A model generated the notes under the pieces. The model was not told the DNA's origin. It saw only the letters and a program-made list of their open reading frames with translations, and did no database searches. A stretch of DNA of 64,000 bases from Paenisporosarcina quisquiliarum_A. Its GTDB lineage: Bacteria > Bacillota > Bacilli > Bacillales_A > Planococcaceae. The DNA lies in the NCBI RefSeq assembly GCF_043641925.1, contig NZ_JBHZRU010000008.1, positions 79,784 to 143,783 on the forward strand. Direction: 5' to 3'. Shown piece by piece: positions 9,224 to 17,560 of the stretch (positions are counted from its first letter, which is position 1; the number at the start of each line of letters is the position of its first letter). The position numbers and the translations under genes were made by a program.

Positions 9224-10074
9224 ACAAATACTGCCTCCTTATGCGATACCGCCAAATTCATGCTGATATCTAAATTACTTACGCTATGTGTTAAGGCACC
9301 AATTGATATAACATCCACACCAGTTGATCCATAACTTGCTAAACTCTGTAAATCAATACCGCCTGAAGCTTCGGTAATAATCGTATTTGGTACAAGTTGT
9401 ACCCATTTTGAAATCATCTCAGGTGTTTGATTATCCAACATAATAATAGATGGTTTGGCTTCGATTGCCTCTAGTAGTTGTTCTTCGGTTTCAACTTCAA
9501 CCTCAATCGCCACGGTATGTCCGACTTTGGAGCGGACTAACGTCACTGCTCGAGAAATAGAACCTGCAGCTGCGATATGGTTATCCTTTAACATCACCGC
9601 ATCATACAATCCATTTCGGTGATTCACTCCACCACCCATACGAACTGCATATTTTTCGAACATTCGTAAACCTGGCGTTGTTTTTCTCGTATCTACAATT
9701 CTCGTATGTGAAGAGTTTAAAGTCGTAACACAGGAATGAGTCAACGTGGCGATTGCACTCATACGTTGAATTAGATTTAAAAGGACGCGTTCGCCGGCTA
9801 ATAAAGTCGCAACAGAACCTTTAATACGAACAATCGCTTCACCAATCTCCACGTGTTCTCCATCTTGTTTCAATACTTCAACTTCAATCGAAGGATCCAA
9901 TAACTCATAGCCCCATTTAAAGCACTGTACACCGGCTAAAATACCCGCTTCTTTAAAGCGGATAATGGCTTCTCCTTGATCTGTATCTGTAAATAAAACC
10001 GAGGAAAGGTCTCCATCCCCGATATCTTCAAGTAAAAATAATTTTAATGCCTCTTTAACTTTCAATGCATTCAT
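9220..10074 (-). CDS. nadC: Nicotinate-nucleotide diphosphorylase (carboxylating) NadC
   Basis: Converts quinolinate and PRPP to nicotinate mononucleotide with CO2 release, the third step of NAD synthesis. It has 284 residues, the usual length. Family motifs are RMSAIATLTH, DTRKTTPGLR and RMGGGVNHRNGLYDAVMLKDNH, which contain the phosphate- and quinolinate-binding basic residues. The ATG follows the nadB stop directly, with AAGGAG inside the end of nadB. It overlaps nadA at the 3' end. Confidence 0.96.
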   Translation of the reverse strand: MNALKVKEALKLFLLEDIGDGDLSSVLFTDTDQGEAIIRFKEAGILAGVQCFKWGYELLDPSIEVEVLKQDGEHVEIGEAIVRIKGSVATLLAGERVLLNLIQRMSAIATLTHSCVTTLNSSHTRIVDTRKTTPGLRMFEKYAVRMGGGVNHRNGLYDAVMLKDNHIAAAGSISRAVTLVRSKVGHTVAIEVEVETEEQLLEAIEAKPSIIMLDNQTPEMISKWVQLVPNTIITEASGGIDLQSLASYGSTGVDVISIGALTHSVSNLDISMNLAVSHKEAVFV

Positions 10075-11619
10075 TTAAACAAACTCCTTTATTGCGGTTT
10101 CTCGCGTTCGATAGTGAACGCCTTGAATTGATTGTTCAATTACTGTTCCAGTCCATTCGTCCATCGAAATCGAGAAGTCCTCACGGTAATGGCCACCACG
10201 ACTTTCAGTTCGTAGAAGTGCTGAAATCGCGATTAAACGACTCGCTATAAATTGATGCGCAAGCTTAACATCTTTACAACATAATGAGGAAAGTGGGGGC
10301 AACGTGATGTCATCGAACGTATTTAAAAACGAACTCAATCCATCATGTGATCGTAAAATACCTACTTGTTCCGTCATTTTTTGGCGTAATGAGTTGTCAA
10401 AAGTGTAAGGGACGAACTTAGGAACCTTATGTTTACTCTCTAACGTTAATACATGTGTTTCAGGTTTGTTAATAATACATTCAGCTAATCTAGCACCGAA
10501 GACTAATCCTTCTAATAAAGAATTGCTCGCTAACCGATTTGCTCCATGCACGCCTGTAGAAGCAACTTCGCCTATAGCATAAAGATGTGGAATTGTTGTT
10601 TCTCCATATTCGTTTGTTTTAACCCCGCCCATATGAAAGTGAGCGCCAGGTCGAACAGGAATTAAATCAATTTGTGGATTGATTTGATGACGCATGCAAT
10701 TTGCATATATAGAAGGGAACTTCTGTTCAAACCCTTCTATGAAACGAGCATCTAAATAAACCGGATCATGCTTTTGCCAATGCCATTCAATTGCTCTAGC
10801 GACGATATCTCTAGGTGCTAACTCCAACAAAGGATGTACATCATGCATAATACGGACGCCATCTTTATTAACCAAATGAGCACCTTCACCTCGAACGGCT
10901 TCTGAAATAAGTCCACAAGATTGACCATTCAGTGTTAAAATTGTTGGATGAAATTGAACAAATTCTAAATCCTCAAGAACTGCTCCGGCTTGATAAGCAA
11001 GTGAAAGTCCATCACCTGTTGCAACGGAAGAATTGGAATGATGACTGTATAATTGCCCAATTCCACCTGTGGCAAGGACTATATGTTTTGCGAAAATGGT
11101 TTCCTTCTGACCTGATGGGTGAAAGACAACAACTCCAATGCATCTTTCGTCATCAATGACTAATTCAACTGCAAGTCGATAAGGTAGTAAGGTAATTTTA
11201 TGAGATGCTTGCTCAAATAAAAATTGGTGCAATATTTTACCGGTTTGATCTCCACCCGCATGTACGATACGTCTTGAAGAATGTGCTCCTTCATGACCGA
11301 GACTTGGATATCCATTATTGTCTTTATCAATAGGTAAACCATCTCTAATTAGTTCCTCTACCAATTCTTTGCCTTCATTGACAAGGAGTTGAACACGGTG
11401 AGGGTTTGCATGGTTAGCCGTAGCTAACATTGTATCTGTCGCATGAGAGGAAGGAGTATCAAGTGGGGAAAGGGAAGCGGCAATTCCGCCTTGTGCGAGA
11501 TTGGTATTGCTAATAGTAGGTTCATCCTTCGTTAAACATGCAATGCGATAGGTAGGGGGAAGTTTATAGGCTAAAGTAAGTCCTGCTACTCCACCACCAA
11601 TGATTAAAACATCATACAT
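10075..11619 (-). CDS. nadB: L-aspartate oxidase NadB
   Basis: Flavoprotein of 514 residues that oxidises L-aspartate to iminoaspartate, the first step of NAD synthesis. The dinucleotide site is IIGGGVAGLTLA (6-17). Further FAD/substrate motifs are NLAQGGIAAS, EGAHSSRRIVHAGGD and GVHGANRLASNSLLEG. It is the first gene of the minus-strand nadB-nadC-nadA operon and diverges from nifS across 113 bp that contain a NiaR-like box, so niacin-dependent repression is expected. Confidence 0.95.
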   Translation of the reverse strand: MYDVLIIGGGVAGLTLAYKLPPTYRIACLTKDEPTISNTNLAQGGIAASLSPLDTPSSHATDTMLATANHANPHRVQLLVNEGKELVEELIRDGLPIDKDNNGYPSLGHEGAHSSRRIVHAGGDQTGKILHQFLFEQASHKITLLPYRLAVELVIDDERCIGVVVFHPSGQKETIFAKHIVLATGGIGQLYSHHSNSSVATGDGLSLAYQAGAVLEDLEFVQFHPTILTLNGQSCGLISEAVRGEGAHLVNKDGVRIMHDVHPLLELAPRDIVARAIEWHWQKHDPVYLDARFIEGFEQKFPSIYANCMRHQINPQIDLIPVRPGAHFHMGGVKTNEYGETTIPHLYAIGEVASTGVHGANRLASNSLLEGLVFGARLAECIINKPETHVLTLESKHKVPKFVPYTFDNSLRQKMTEQVGILRSHDGLSSFLNTFDDITLPPLSSLCCKDVKLAHQFIASRLIAISALLRTESRGGHYREDFSISMDEWTGTVIEQSIQGVHYRTRETAIKEFV

Positions 11620-11645
11620 TCATTACACCAACTTTACGAAAAGTT

Positions 11646-11664
11646 TACACCTGTCTTGACACTA
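11646..11664. promoter_or_regulatory. NiaR (YrxA)-like operator between nadB and nifS
   Basis: The segment contains TGTCTTGACA flanked by ACACC and CTA, an imperfect palindrome like the NiaR sites reported upstream of Bacillus nad genes. It covers the nifS -35 hexamer, so both divergent units could be repressed together. Assignment rests on motif resemblance and context. Confidence 0.6.
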
Positions 11665-11685
11665 TTAATGACATAAAGATACAGT
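11656..11685 (+). promoter_or_regulatory. Probable nifS promoter
   Basis: TTGACA is followed 18 bp later by TACAGT. The -35 box lies inside the NiaR-like palindrome. Confidence 0.5.
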
Positions 11686-11732
11686 GAATACAAGTATAAA
11701 TTTGCAGTTCGTCTCAGAAAGGTGCTAAAAAA

Positions 11733-12842
11733 ATGATTTATTTGGATTATGCTGCCACTTCACCTATGAGAAGAGAAGCAGTAGAAGCTTATGTAGAAGC
11801 TGCCTCACAGGCATTTGGAAATACACAAAGTCTCCATGATCATGGAACAAAAGCAGCTGAATATATTCATTCGTGTAAAGTGGCCTTTAGCGAGTTATTG
11901 AATGTGAGGTCTAGTGGATTTTATTTCACAGGGAATGCATCAGAAGGAAATCAGCTTGCAATCCGCTCCATTTTGCGTGGAAGACCTAAATCATGCAACG
12001 TCATTATTACTACATACTTGGAGCATGCATCCGTGTTGATAACCATGCATGAGCTAGAAAAAGAAGGCTATATCATTCGGTATGCTCCGGTTAATCAAGA
12101 CGGGATCGTTGATATCGAGTGGATAAAAAAAGAAGTGAATGAACAAACAGCCATAGTAGTTCTACAACTGGTCAATTCAGAAATGGGTGCCATACAGCCG
12201 GTAAAAGAATGCGTGGAAGCTGTGGCTGCATATCAAGTTCCTGTGCATTGTGATATGGTGCAAGCTTTTGGCAAGCTTCCTATAGATATAAATGCCATAG
12301 GGGTTACTTCAGCTGTCATTTCACCTCATAAGTTTGGGGGACCTAAAGGCGTAGGAGTGGTGTATATGAATCCATCCATTCACTGGGAATCAGTGATGGA
12401 AGGAACGACACATCAAAGTGGATTCAGAGCGGGCACAGTAGATGTACCTGCAATCGTTGCTAGTACAATCGCAGCGAAATTAGCAGCAACTGAGCAGCAA
12501 GCTGCTTTTAATCGAGCTGTGGAATTGCAGGGATTTTTATTTAAGAACATACATAGTGACATTCAAATTGTCGGAAATGTGAAAGAGAAATCGCCATTTA
12601 TACAAGGAATCATTTTGCCTCACATCGAAGGACAGTGGATGATGCTCGAATGCAATCGACACCAAATTGCTATCTCCACAGGCACTGCTTGCAAAATAGG
12701 TCACGGAGAAGCAATCTCTGCAATAAAAGCACTCGGATTTGAAATTGATGTAGCACGGAGGTTTGTGAGGATTTCTTTTAATGGAAGTACGACGGTTGAG
12801 GATGTTGAGGAGTTTTTGAAGATTGTGAATAGGAGTTTATAG
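11733..12842 (+). CDS. nifS: NifS-type cysteine desulfurase (for NadA cluster assembly)
   Basis: PLP enzyme of 369 residues that takes sulfur from cysteine for Fe-S assembly. The PLP Lys lies in SPHKFGGPKG (about 207-216), with HCDMVQAFGK before it. The active-site Cys is in STGTACKIGH (about 320). It is the Bacillus nad-linked NifS type, divergent from nadB, and probably dedicated to NadA. In B. subtilis the NiaR repressor gene follows nifS; here that gene is absent and a terminator and the peptide-regulator array follow instead. The start is ATG after AAAGGTG. Confidence 0.9.
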   Translation: MIYLDYAATSPMRREAVEAYVEAASQAFGNTQSLHDHGTKAAEYIHSCKVAFSELLNVRSSGFYFTGNASEGNQLAIRSILRGRPKSCNVIITTYLEHASVLITMHELEKEGYIIRYAPVNQDGIVDIEWIKKEVNEQTAIVVLQLVNSEMGAIQPVKECVEAVAAYQVPVHCDMVQAFGKLPIDINAIGVTSAVISPHKFGGPKGVGVVYMNPSIHWESVMEGTTHQSGFRAGTVDVPAIVASTIAAKLAATEQQAAFNRAVELQGFLFKNIHSDIQIVGNVKEKSPFIQGIILPHIEGQWMMLECNRHQIAISTGTACKIGHGEAISAIKALGFEIDVARRFVRISFNGSTTVEDVEEFLKIVNRSL

Positions 12843-12843
12843 G

Positions 12844-12877
12844 AAAACCCCCACTTTTCGGATGAGAAGTGGGGGTT
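12844..12877. terminator. Bidirectional terminator between nifS and the regulator array
   Basis: AACCCCCACTT pairs with AAGTGGGGGTT. On the minus strand it is followed by TTCC and T residues, closing the peptide gene. On the plus strand it lies directly after the nifS stop. Confidence 0.75.
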
Positions 12878-12886
12878 AAACTACGT

Positions 12887-13015
12887 TTATATACTAAAAT
12901 TTTGAAGTTGATTATTAGTTATTTTTGGAGGTATATCCGCTTGCGAGCTCGTAGGTGTATAAAAGTTAACCACTAAAGTAACTAAAACTAAAATAGCAAA
13001 AATTTTCTTTTTCAT
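12887..13015 (-). CDS. Candidate secreted signalling peptide precursor (Phr/NprX-like)
   Basis: A 42-codon gene. Its ATG overlaps the stop codon of the upstream HTH-TPR regulator by one base (TAATG on the minus strand), and GGGAGG sits 7 nt before the start. The product begins MKKKIFAILVLVTLVV, a basic start plus hydrophobic core typical of a Sec signal, with a likely signal peptidase site after SSQA. The exported remainder is 16 residues, from DIPP to NFSI at the C-terminus. The gene ends before a terminator. Position, coupling, size and signal match peptide precursors that follow RRNPP receptors (phr after rap, nprX after nprR). The mature active peptide cannot be fixed from sequence. I recognise no close named homologue. 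Confidence 0.82.
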   Translation of the reverse strand: MKKKIFAILVLVTLVVNFYTPTSSQADIPPKITNNQLQNFSI

Positions 13016-14304
13016 TATAAATCCTCCCAAAATTGTATTGTTTTAATTTTATATAAAAAGCAATTAGCTTTTTGAAAATATTGAGATGCATTTTTATACT
13101 TACGTTTTTCAGTGTATTTATTTCCTAAAGCTACACTATACTTATGCGCGTAGATATAGTCTTTATTCTCTTCAAAGAAATTCACTGCCGAAATCATAGG
13201 CTCTTCATAATTAATATGGTCAAGTAAAGCTAAGTATAAATTAAAATGATGATAAAAAGGTTCAGTGGCTGTTGAAGAATTTTCATTAATAATTTTTAAA
13301 CCTTTAAGACACCACTCGATAACTTTTTCGTAATCATTGTTTTTAGAAAATTCCATTATTATATAAAGCACTGATACCAAATAATTTTCCTTATCATTTG
13401 CAAAATTCAATAAACTGTCTTCAAAGTATCGAATTGCTTTAACAGATTCACCTTGAATTGCAGCAAGTGAACCTAGGTTATGAAGAATAATCCCATGTTG
13501 ATCCTGCAAATTTAGATCATTGACAATCTTTTGTGCAAGCAGAAAACTTTCTTCTGCATATTTAAAATTCGAGTTTTTTTTGTGTGCAATCCCAACAATC
13601 ATATAAGAGTCTAGAGCTCTTCTAAATAACAGATTATTTCGGAATAATGCCAATGATTTGGATGCGTACTCTATCGTGTTAGTAATTTTCCCTTCAGATA
13701 AATAACTCAAACTTAAAGCGTTATAAAAATCCGCAAGTTCCCATTCATCGATTTGAAATGATGCAATTAAATTTAAAGCTGATTCAAAATATGATAGAGC
13801 TTCAACAAAATTTCTTTGGATATAATAATAAATACCGGAATTAAAATAATATAAAAATTTTTGTCTGCCATCAAATTTATCTTCCATATGTTTTAAAGTG
13901 TTCTGGAGTGCTAAACATCTCTCATCATTAGGATTCAAAATTAAAATCAGTCGGTATAATATTAAGTTATATGTGTAGAAATTTCTTTCATTTTTAAACA
14001 ATAAATTTTTATTAAACAACTTAGGTATCTCTTCACCAATATGATTCTTGTTTCTTTCAATTATTGATTTTTTATAAAAACTTAATAATTGATTCATAAA
14101 TTGATTTTCTTCTTCTAATGAAATACTCCAATAATCAATACCTAACCTGTCTATTAAAAGCTTTATCACATCTTCACTAGGAACCGTCTGGTTGTTCTCG
14201 ATTTTACTCAGGTAAGAAGTCGAGCATATCCCTTTTGCCAAGGTGACTTGTTTCATATTCTGTTGTATACGGGACATTTTGATTAGCAAACCGATATTAT
14301 TCAT
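13015..14304 (-). CDS. RRNPP-type HTH-TPR regulator A (with coupled peptide gene)
   Basis: A 429-residue protein with an N-terminal XRE-type helix-turn-helix (about 5-60; recognition region GICSTSYLSKIENN) and a long all-helical TPR region (about 100-429), the domain order and length of NprR-like quorum-sensing receptors. The C-terminus ends FWEDL. It is the only one of seven paralogues in this locus with a small secreted-peptide gene directly after it, joined by a TAATG overlap. It is divergent from a DUF3006 gene. The ATG follows AAAGGTGG. By family it should bind DNA through the HTH, with activity switched by a re-imported peptide; targets are unknown. Confidence 0.85.
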   Translation of the reverse strand: MNNIGLLIKMSRIQQNMKQVTLAKGICSTSYLSKIENNQTVPSEDVIKLLIDRLGIDYWSISLEEENQFMNQLLSFYKKSIIERNKNHIGEEIPKLFNKNLLFKNERNFYTYNLILYRLILILNPNDERCLALQNTLKHMEDKFDGRQKFLYYFNSGIYYYIQRNFVEALSYFESALNLIASFQIDEWELADFYNALSLSYLSEGKITNTIEYASKSLALFRNNLLFRRALDSYMIVGIAHKKNSNFKYAEESFLLAQKIVNDLNLQDQHGIILHNLGSLAAIQGESVKAIRYFEDSLLNFANDKENYLVSVLYIIMEFSKNNDYEKVIEWCLKGLKIINENSSTATEPFYHHFNLYLALLDHINYEEPMISAVNFFEENKDYIYAHKYSVALGNKYTEKRKYKNASQYFQKANCFLYKIKTIQFWEDL

Positions 14305-14355
14305 ATATCCACCTTTAAGACTACATTGTTATTTGAGTAATATCTACTATTTAAA

Positions 14356-14417
14356 GTTGGGAAACATTCCTCCAAAATTGCTATAAAAACGACCTTTTCA
14401 GAAAAAAGTTTCCCAAC
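14356..14417. promoter_or_regulatory. Paired GTTGGGAAAC inverted elements, candidate operator
   Basis: GTTGGGAAAC (14356-14365) and its exact reverse complement (14408-14417) frame 42 bp in the divergent region between regulator A and the DUF3006 gene. GTTGGGAA occurs again in the control region upstream of the six-gene array (minus strand, 22920-22927). This suggests a binding site for one or more of the array regulators, as inference only. Confidence 0.4.
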
Positions 14418-14524
14418 AAGTAACTCTTTATTCTTATATCATACCGAATTATGATTAGATTGTAACTATTTAACACAAAATTATTAGAAAATACAATAAC
14501 CATCTCATAAAGGAGCTGTTATGA

Positions 14525-14821
14525 ATGAGTCCAAGTATTTTATATACACTTGATCGTTTTGAAGAAGGATTAGCAATACTATTGCAATATCCTTGTGCAT
14601 CAAATGTGCTAGTCGTACCTATTGAAGACTTAAATAACGAAATGCATTTAGGAACTCTTCTATCAGTTGAGATAGAAATTGAAGGATTTGTAGTCAAGAA
14701 AGTGACTAAACATAAACTAGAGAAAACGATGCAAGAAATGAATTTAGTTTCCAAGTCGAAAATTAACGATTATAAAATTGATTTTAAAAAAGGATGCTTA
14801 ATTTACACTGTAGCAAGTTAA
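14525..14821 (+). CDS. DUF3006-like small protein inside the regulator array
   Basis: A 98-residue protein. Residues 8-50 (TLDRFEEGLAILL through the LGTLLSVEI segment) resemble the DUF3006 pattern, a small beta-rich domain starting DRFEGG-A. Function is unknown. It is the only gene in the 13-22.8 kb block on the plus strand, divergent from regulator A and convergent with regulator B. AAGGAG precedes ATG 14525; an ATG at 14521 is out of frame. Because its promoter region contains the paired GTTGGGAAAC elements it is a candidate target of the local regulators. Confidence 0.6.
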   Translation: MSPSILYTLDRFEEGLAILLQYPCASNVLVVPIEDLNNEMHLGTLLSVEIEIEGFVVKKVTKHKLEKTMQEMNLVSKSKINDYKIDFKKGCLIYTVAS

Positions 14822-14833
14822 AATTGCGTGCCT

Positions 14834-14918
14834 AGACACTACCGCCAGTGTCTTTGACATAACAAGAAGCCAGTAATGATTTCCTAAGACCTCGGGAAAT
14901 CATTACTGGCTTTTTATT
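14834..14918. terminator. Tandem hairpins; bidirectional terminator
   Basis: A small hairpin (AGACACT/AGTGTCT, 14834-14853) is followed by a long 17-bp stem (arms 14868-14884 and 14895-14911) with a plus-strand T-tract. It lies between the convergent DUF3006 gene and regulator B, so it probably stops both. Confidence 0.8.
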
Positions 14919-16210
14919 TATAAATCTTCAATATGCTCAAGTCTGTTTAATCTCAAATTATGTTGTTTAGCAAGTTCAAAAAAGCTTACAGATTTCTTAT
15001 ATTTTTTTTGTTTAAGATATATATTTCCAAGTAATAAAGCATATTTAGAGCAATGTCTCTCATCTGAAGACTTTAAAAAGAATTCATAAGCCTCTTTGAT
15101 TTTATTTTCTAAAATGGGTAAATTAGTTTCTTTATAAAAGTATATATTAAAATGATGTTTAAATCTTTGATGATTCATTGGGTTTCTACTCTCTTCAATA
15201 ATTGAAAGACCTACAATTGCCCAGTGTTTAGATTCTTCATATTTCTTTAATCTTGAATATTCCTTAATTAATGAATAAACAGGATATAGTTTTTCATCAT
15301 CGATTTCATTCTCAGATTTACATTCATAACTTTGAAGATAATATTTTATTGCTGCATGTGCATCGCCTCTTTTAGTTGCAACAGCGCCTAAATTCTGTTT
15401 TATGCTCGGTAAGTATTTTGTGATATTAAATTGAACCGCCAATTTATCTGCTAAAAGTAAATTTTCAAATGCATTTTTTAGTAAATAGGAATTTTCTTGT
15501 GTGAGAGATAATAACAAATAGCATTCAATTGTACGTGTGGTATAAAATTCATTCTCAAAATATTTTAATGCATGCTCGATATATTCACTAGATTTCAACC
15601 ATTGTTGTTGAGTTAAATAGCTATGTCCAAGTAAATAATGAAAGTCTGCTTGCTCCCATGTTTTAATCGTAATTATATTTTTGTATTGGATTGCAGATTG
15701 AAACGAATAGAATGAAAGTGAATATTCCTGCATTAATGAATAAAAGCTTCCTAAAATTGAATAATATAAAAATGACTGATAGTCACTAAAGTTATTATTT
15801 TTTAATTCTGTAAGTGCTTTTATCAGTGATTGAGTATCATTTTTTACATCTTGAGCAACTAAAGTTAACCTTATTAGTTGAAGTATGTTAGTGTAATAAT
15901 CTTCATCAGCTATTAAATAGTATCCTTTACTAAATATACTTAATTGCTTTTTTATATATGACCTGTTTTTATTTATCACACCTTCAAAGTATAAATCTTC
16001 TAAATCTTTTCTGAATGTCTGTTTCCCCTCAGTGATTAAATTTATTTGCAGTTTTGTACATAATGATAGTTTAATTTTATCACTAGGTAAAATAGAGTTG
16101 CTTTCAATTTTGCTTAAATAAGAAGGTGTACAAATTCCATCTGCCAAATCACCTTGTGTTTTGTTTTGTCTAATACGTTCAAATTTTATGATATGTCCGT
16201 AATTATTCAT
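14918..16210 (-). CDS. RRNPP-type HTH-TPR regulator B
   Basis: A 430-residue HTH-TPR protein. The HTH (about 5-60) has the family segment GICTPSYLSKIESN. The TPR region is most like that of regulator G (shared WEQADF/WEEADF-YLL, ECYL and SLIKEYS blocks), and the C-terminus reads HIEDL. It is the last gene of the probable six-gene operon that starts with regulator G, 41 bp after regulator C. No peptide gene follows; the downstream space is filled by a terminator. The ATG is preceded by AAAGGATG. Confidence 0.83.
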   Translation of the reverse strand: MNNYGHIIKFERIRQNKTQGDLADGICTPSYLSKIESNSILPSDKIKLSLCTKLQINLITEGKQTFRKDLEDLYFEGVINKNRSYIKKQLSIFSKGYYLIADEDYYTNILQLIRLTLVAQDVKNDTQSLIKALTELKNNNFSDYQSFLYYSILGSFYSLMQEYSLSFYSFQSAIQYKNIITIKTWEQADFHYLLGHSYLTQQQWLKSSEYIEHALKYFENEFYTTRTIECYLLLSLTQENSYLLKNAFENLLLADKLAVQFNITKYLPSIKQNLGAVATKRGDAHAAIKYYLQSYECKSENEIDDEKLYPVYSLIKEYSRLKKYEESKHWAIVGLSIIEESRNPMNHQRFKHHFNIYFYKETNLPILENKIKEAYEFFLKSSDERHCSKYALLLGNIYLKQKKYKKSVSFFELAKQHNLRLNRLEHIEDL

Positions 16211-16251
16211 ATATAGACATCCTTTTTAATTCATGTAGTCTTGTTTATTTA

Positions 16252-17529
16252 TTATATATCTTCAATAAATCGGCGATTTTGGTTTTTAGCTAAAAATTCA
16301 TTTGCCAAAACAAAATATTGAGTAGCTTTTTTGTATTTGCCTGCATTATTAGAGAAATTGGCTATAAGTATTGCATATTTATGAGCATTTCTATAATCGT
16401 TAATTTCTTTAAAGTATTGAACAGCATCCTTAACTTTGCTTTCAAAGTCCTCATAACCATTGTGGATAGATAAGTGAATTTGGAAATGATGATAAAGGTT
16501 TTTAGACAAATCACTTTGGTTAGTATGGTATTCAGTCATTCCCTTTTCGCACCATTCCACGACCTTCTTGAAATTAAAAGTGATGGAATATTGTAAAACT
16601 ATACTATAGATGATACGTAGTTTGACGAAGGGATCTGTAGAAAAGTCTAAACTCTTGTGAAAATTTATTAAGGCTAATTCCACATTGTTGTTAACACTAT
16701 AATAGTTGGCTAAATTGGAGTATATAAGTGCCAGATTTTCTGTCATATTTTCTTCTTTTGCAAGTTTTTCAGCGAGTGATAAATTTTCGAAGTGTTTTTC
16801 AAGGTTATACGCCCTTTTGTACGCAATCGCAGAAGAAATATATGTTTCAACAGCTCTAGATAACAATAATTCTTTGTTGAAAAAAACTTGAGCTTTTGAA
16901 AATGATTCTAAAGATACTATTAAATTATTATGATACAAATTTAAAATTCCAAATACATTGTAAAAATCAGCGATTTCGTATTCTTCTAATTTACATATGG
17001 TAATTAATAATGAAGCTTTTTCTAGTGATTTTAGTGACTTAGTCAAATCATTTTTAAAATAAGTAAAATATCCTAGACAAGAATAATATAAAAATGACTG
17101 GTAAGAATCAAAGTCATCAATAAATTTAGAGATTGAAAGTAAATATGATTGAATTTCATCTGAAATCCCTTCATTACTAATTATTTTTAAGCGTACTACA
17201 ATCAATATATATGTATGGAAATGTTTTGGGTTGGAAAGTAGATGATTCGATTCTAGTATTTCTGTTAGAGAAATTGTATCCCTGTATTTCAAGGCTTTGC
17301 AATAGATTGTTCTCACTTTTTTCAGGAACTCTTCATCTGTTAATGAAGAATTAGAATAAGTAATATTTAGACGTGTAAACAATTCCAATAGAACTTCATC
17401 AGTAGGTGCAATCGAATTATTTTCGATTCTACTCAAATAAGAAGGCGTACATATCCCTTCAGAAAGTTGTACTTGTTTTAAGTTTTGTCTAATGCGTTCG
17501 AACTTTATGATATGCCCATACTTATTCAT
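16252..17529 (-). CDS. RRNPP-type HTH-TPR regulator C
   Basis: A 425-residue HTH-TPR protein. The HTH region contains FERIRQNLKQ and GICTPSYLSRIENN. The TPR part is closest to regulator F (shared blocks FNKELLL, KHFE-L-LAE and ENLALIY-N), more than to its direct neighbours. It ends RRFIEDI. It lies 31 bp after regulator D and 41 bp before regulator B in the same orientation. AAAGGAG precedes the ATG. No small open frame lies in either gap. Confidence 0.83.
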   Translation of the reverse strand: MNKYGHIIKFERIRQNLKQVQLSEGICTPSYLSRIENNSIAPTDEVLLELFTRLNITYSNSSLTDEEFLKKVRTIYCKALKYRDTISLTEILESNHLLSNPKHFHTYILIVVRLKIISNEGISDEIQSYLLSISKFIDDFDSYQSFLYYSCLGYFTYFKNDLTKSLKSLEKASLLITICKLEEYEIADFYNVFGILNLYHNNLIVSLESFSKAQVFFNKELLLSRAVETYISSAIAYKRAYNLEKHFENLSLAEKLAKEENMTENLALIYSNLANYYSVNNNVELALINFHKSLDFSTDPFVKLRIIYSIVLQYSITFNFKKVVEWCEKGMTEYHTNQSDLSKNLYHHFQIHLSIHNGYEDFESKVKDAVQYFKEINDYRNAHKYAILIANFSNNAGKYKKATQYFVLANEFLAKNQNRRFIEDI

Positions 17530-17560
17530 TAAATAAACTCCTTTAAGGGCGAGCTTTCAA

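Noticed and set aside
14470..14754. Minus-strand 94-codon frame with a signal-like N-terminus
   Set aside because: Fully antisense to the DUF3006 gene, no ribosome site, and a weak start codon. It looks like a second peptide gene at first glance but is a shadow.
14822..14917. Possible peptide gene after regulator B (frame starting near 14905 on the minus strand)
   Set aside because: The frame lies inside the terminator stem, lacks a ribosome site and encodes no export signal.
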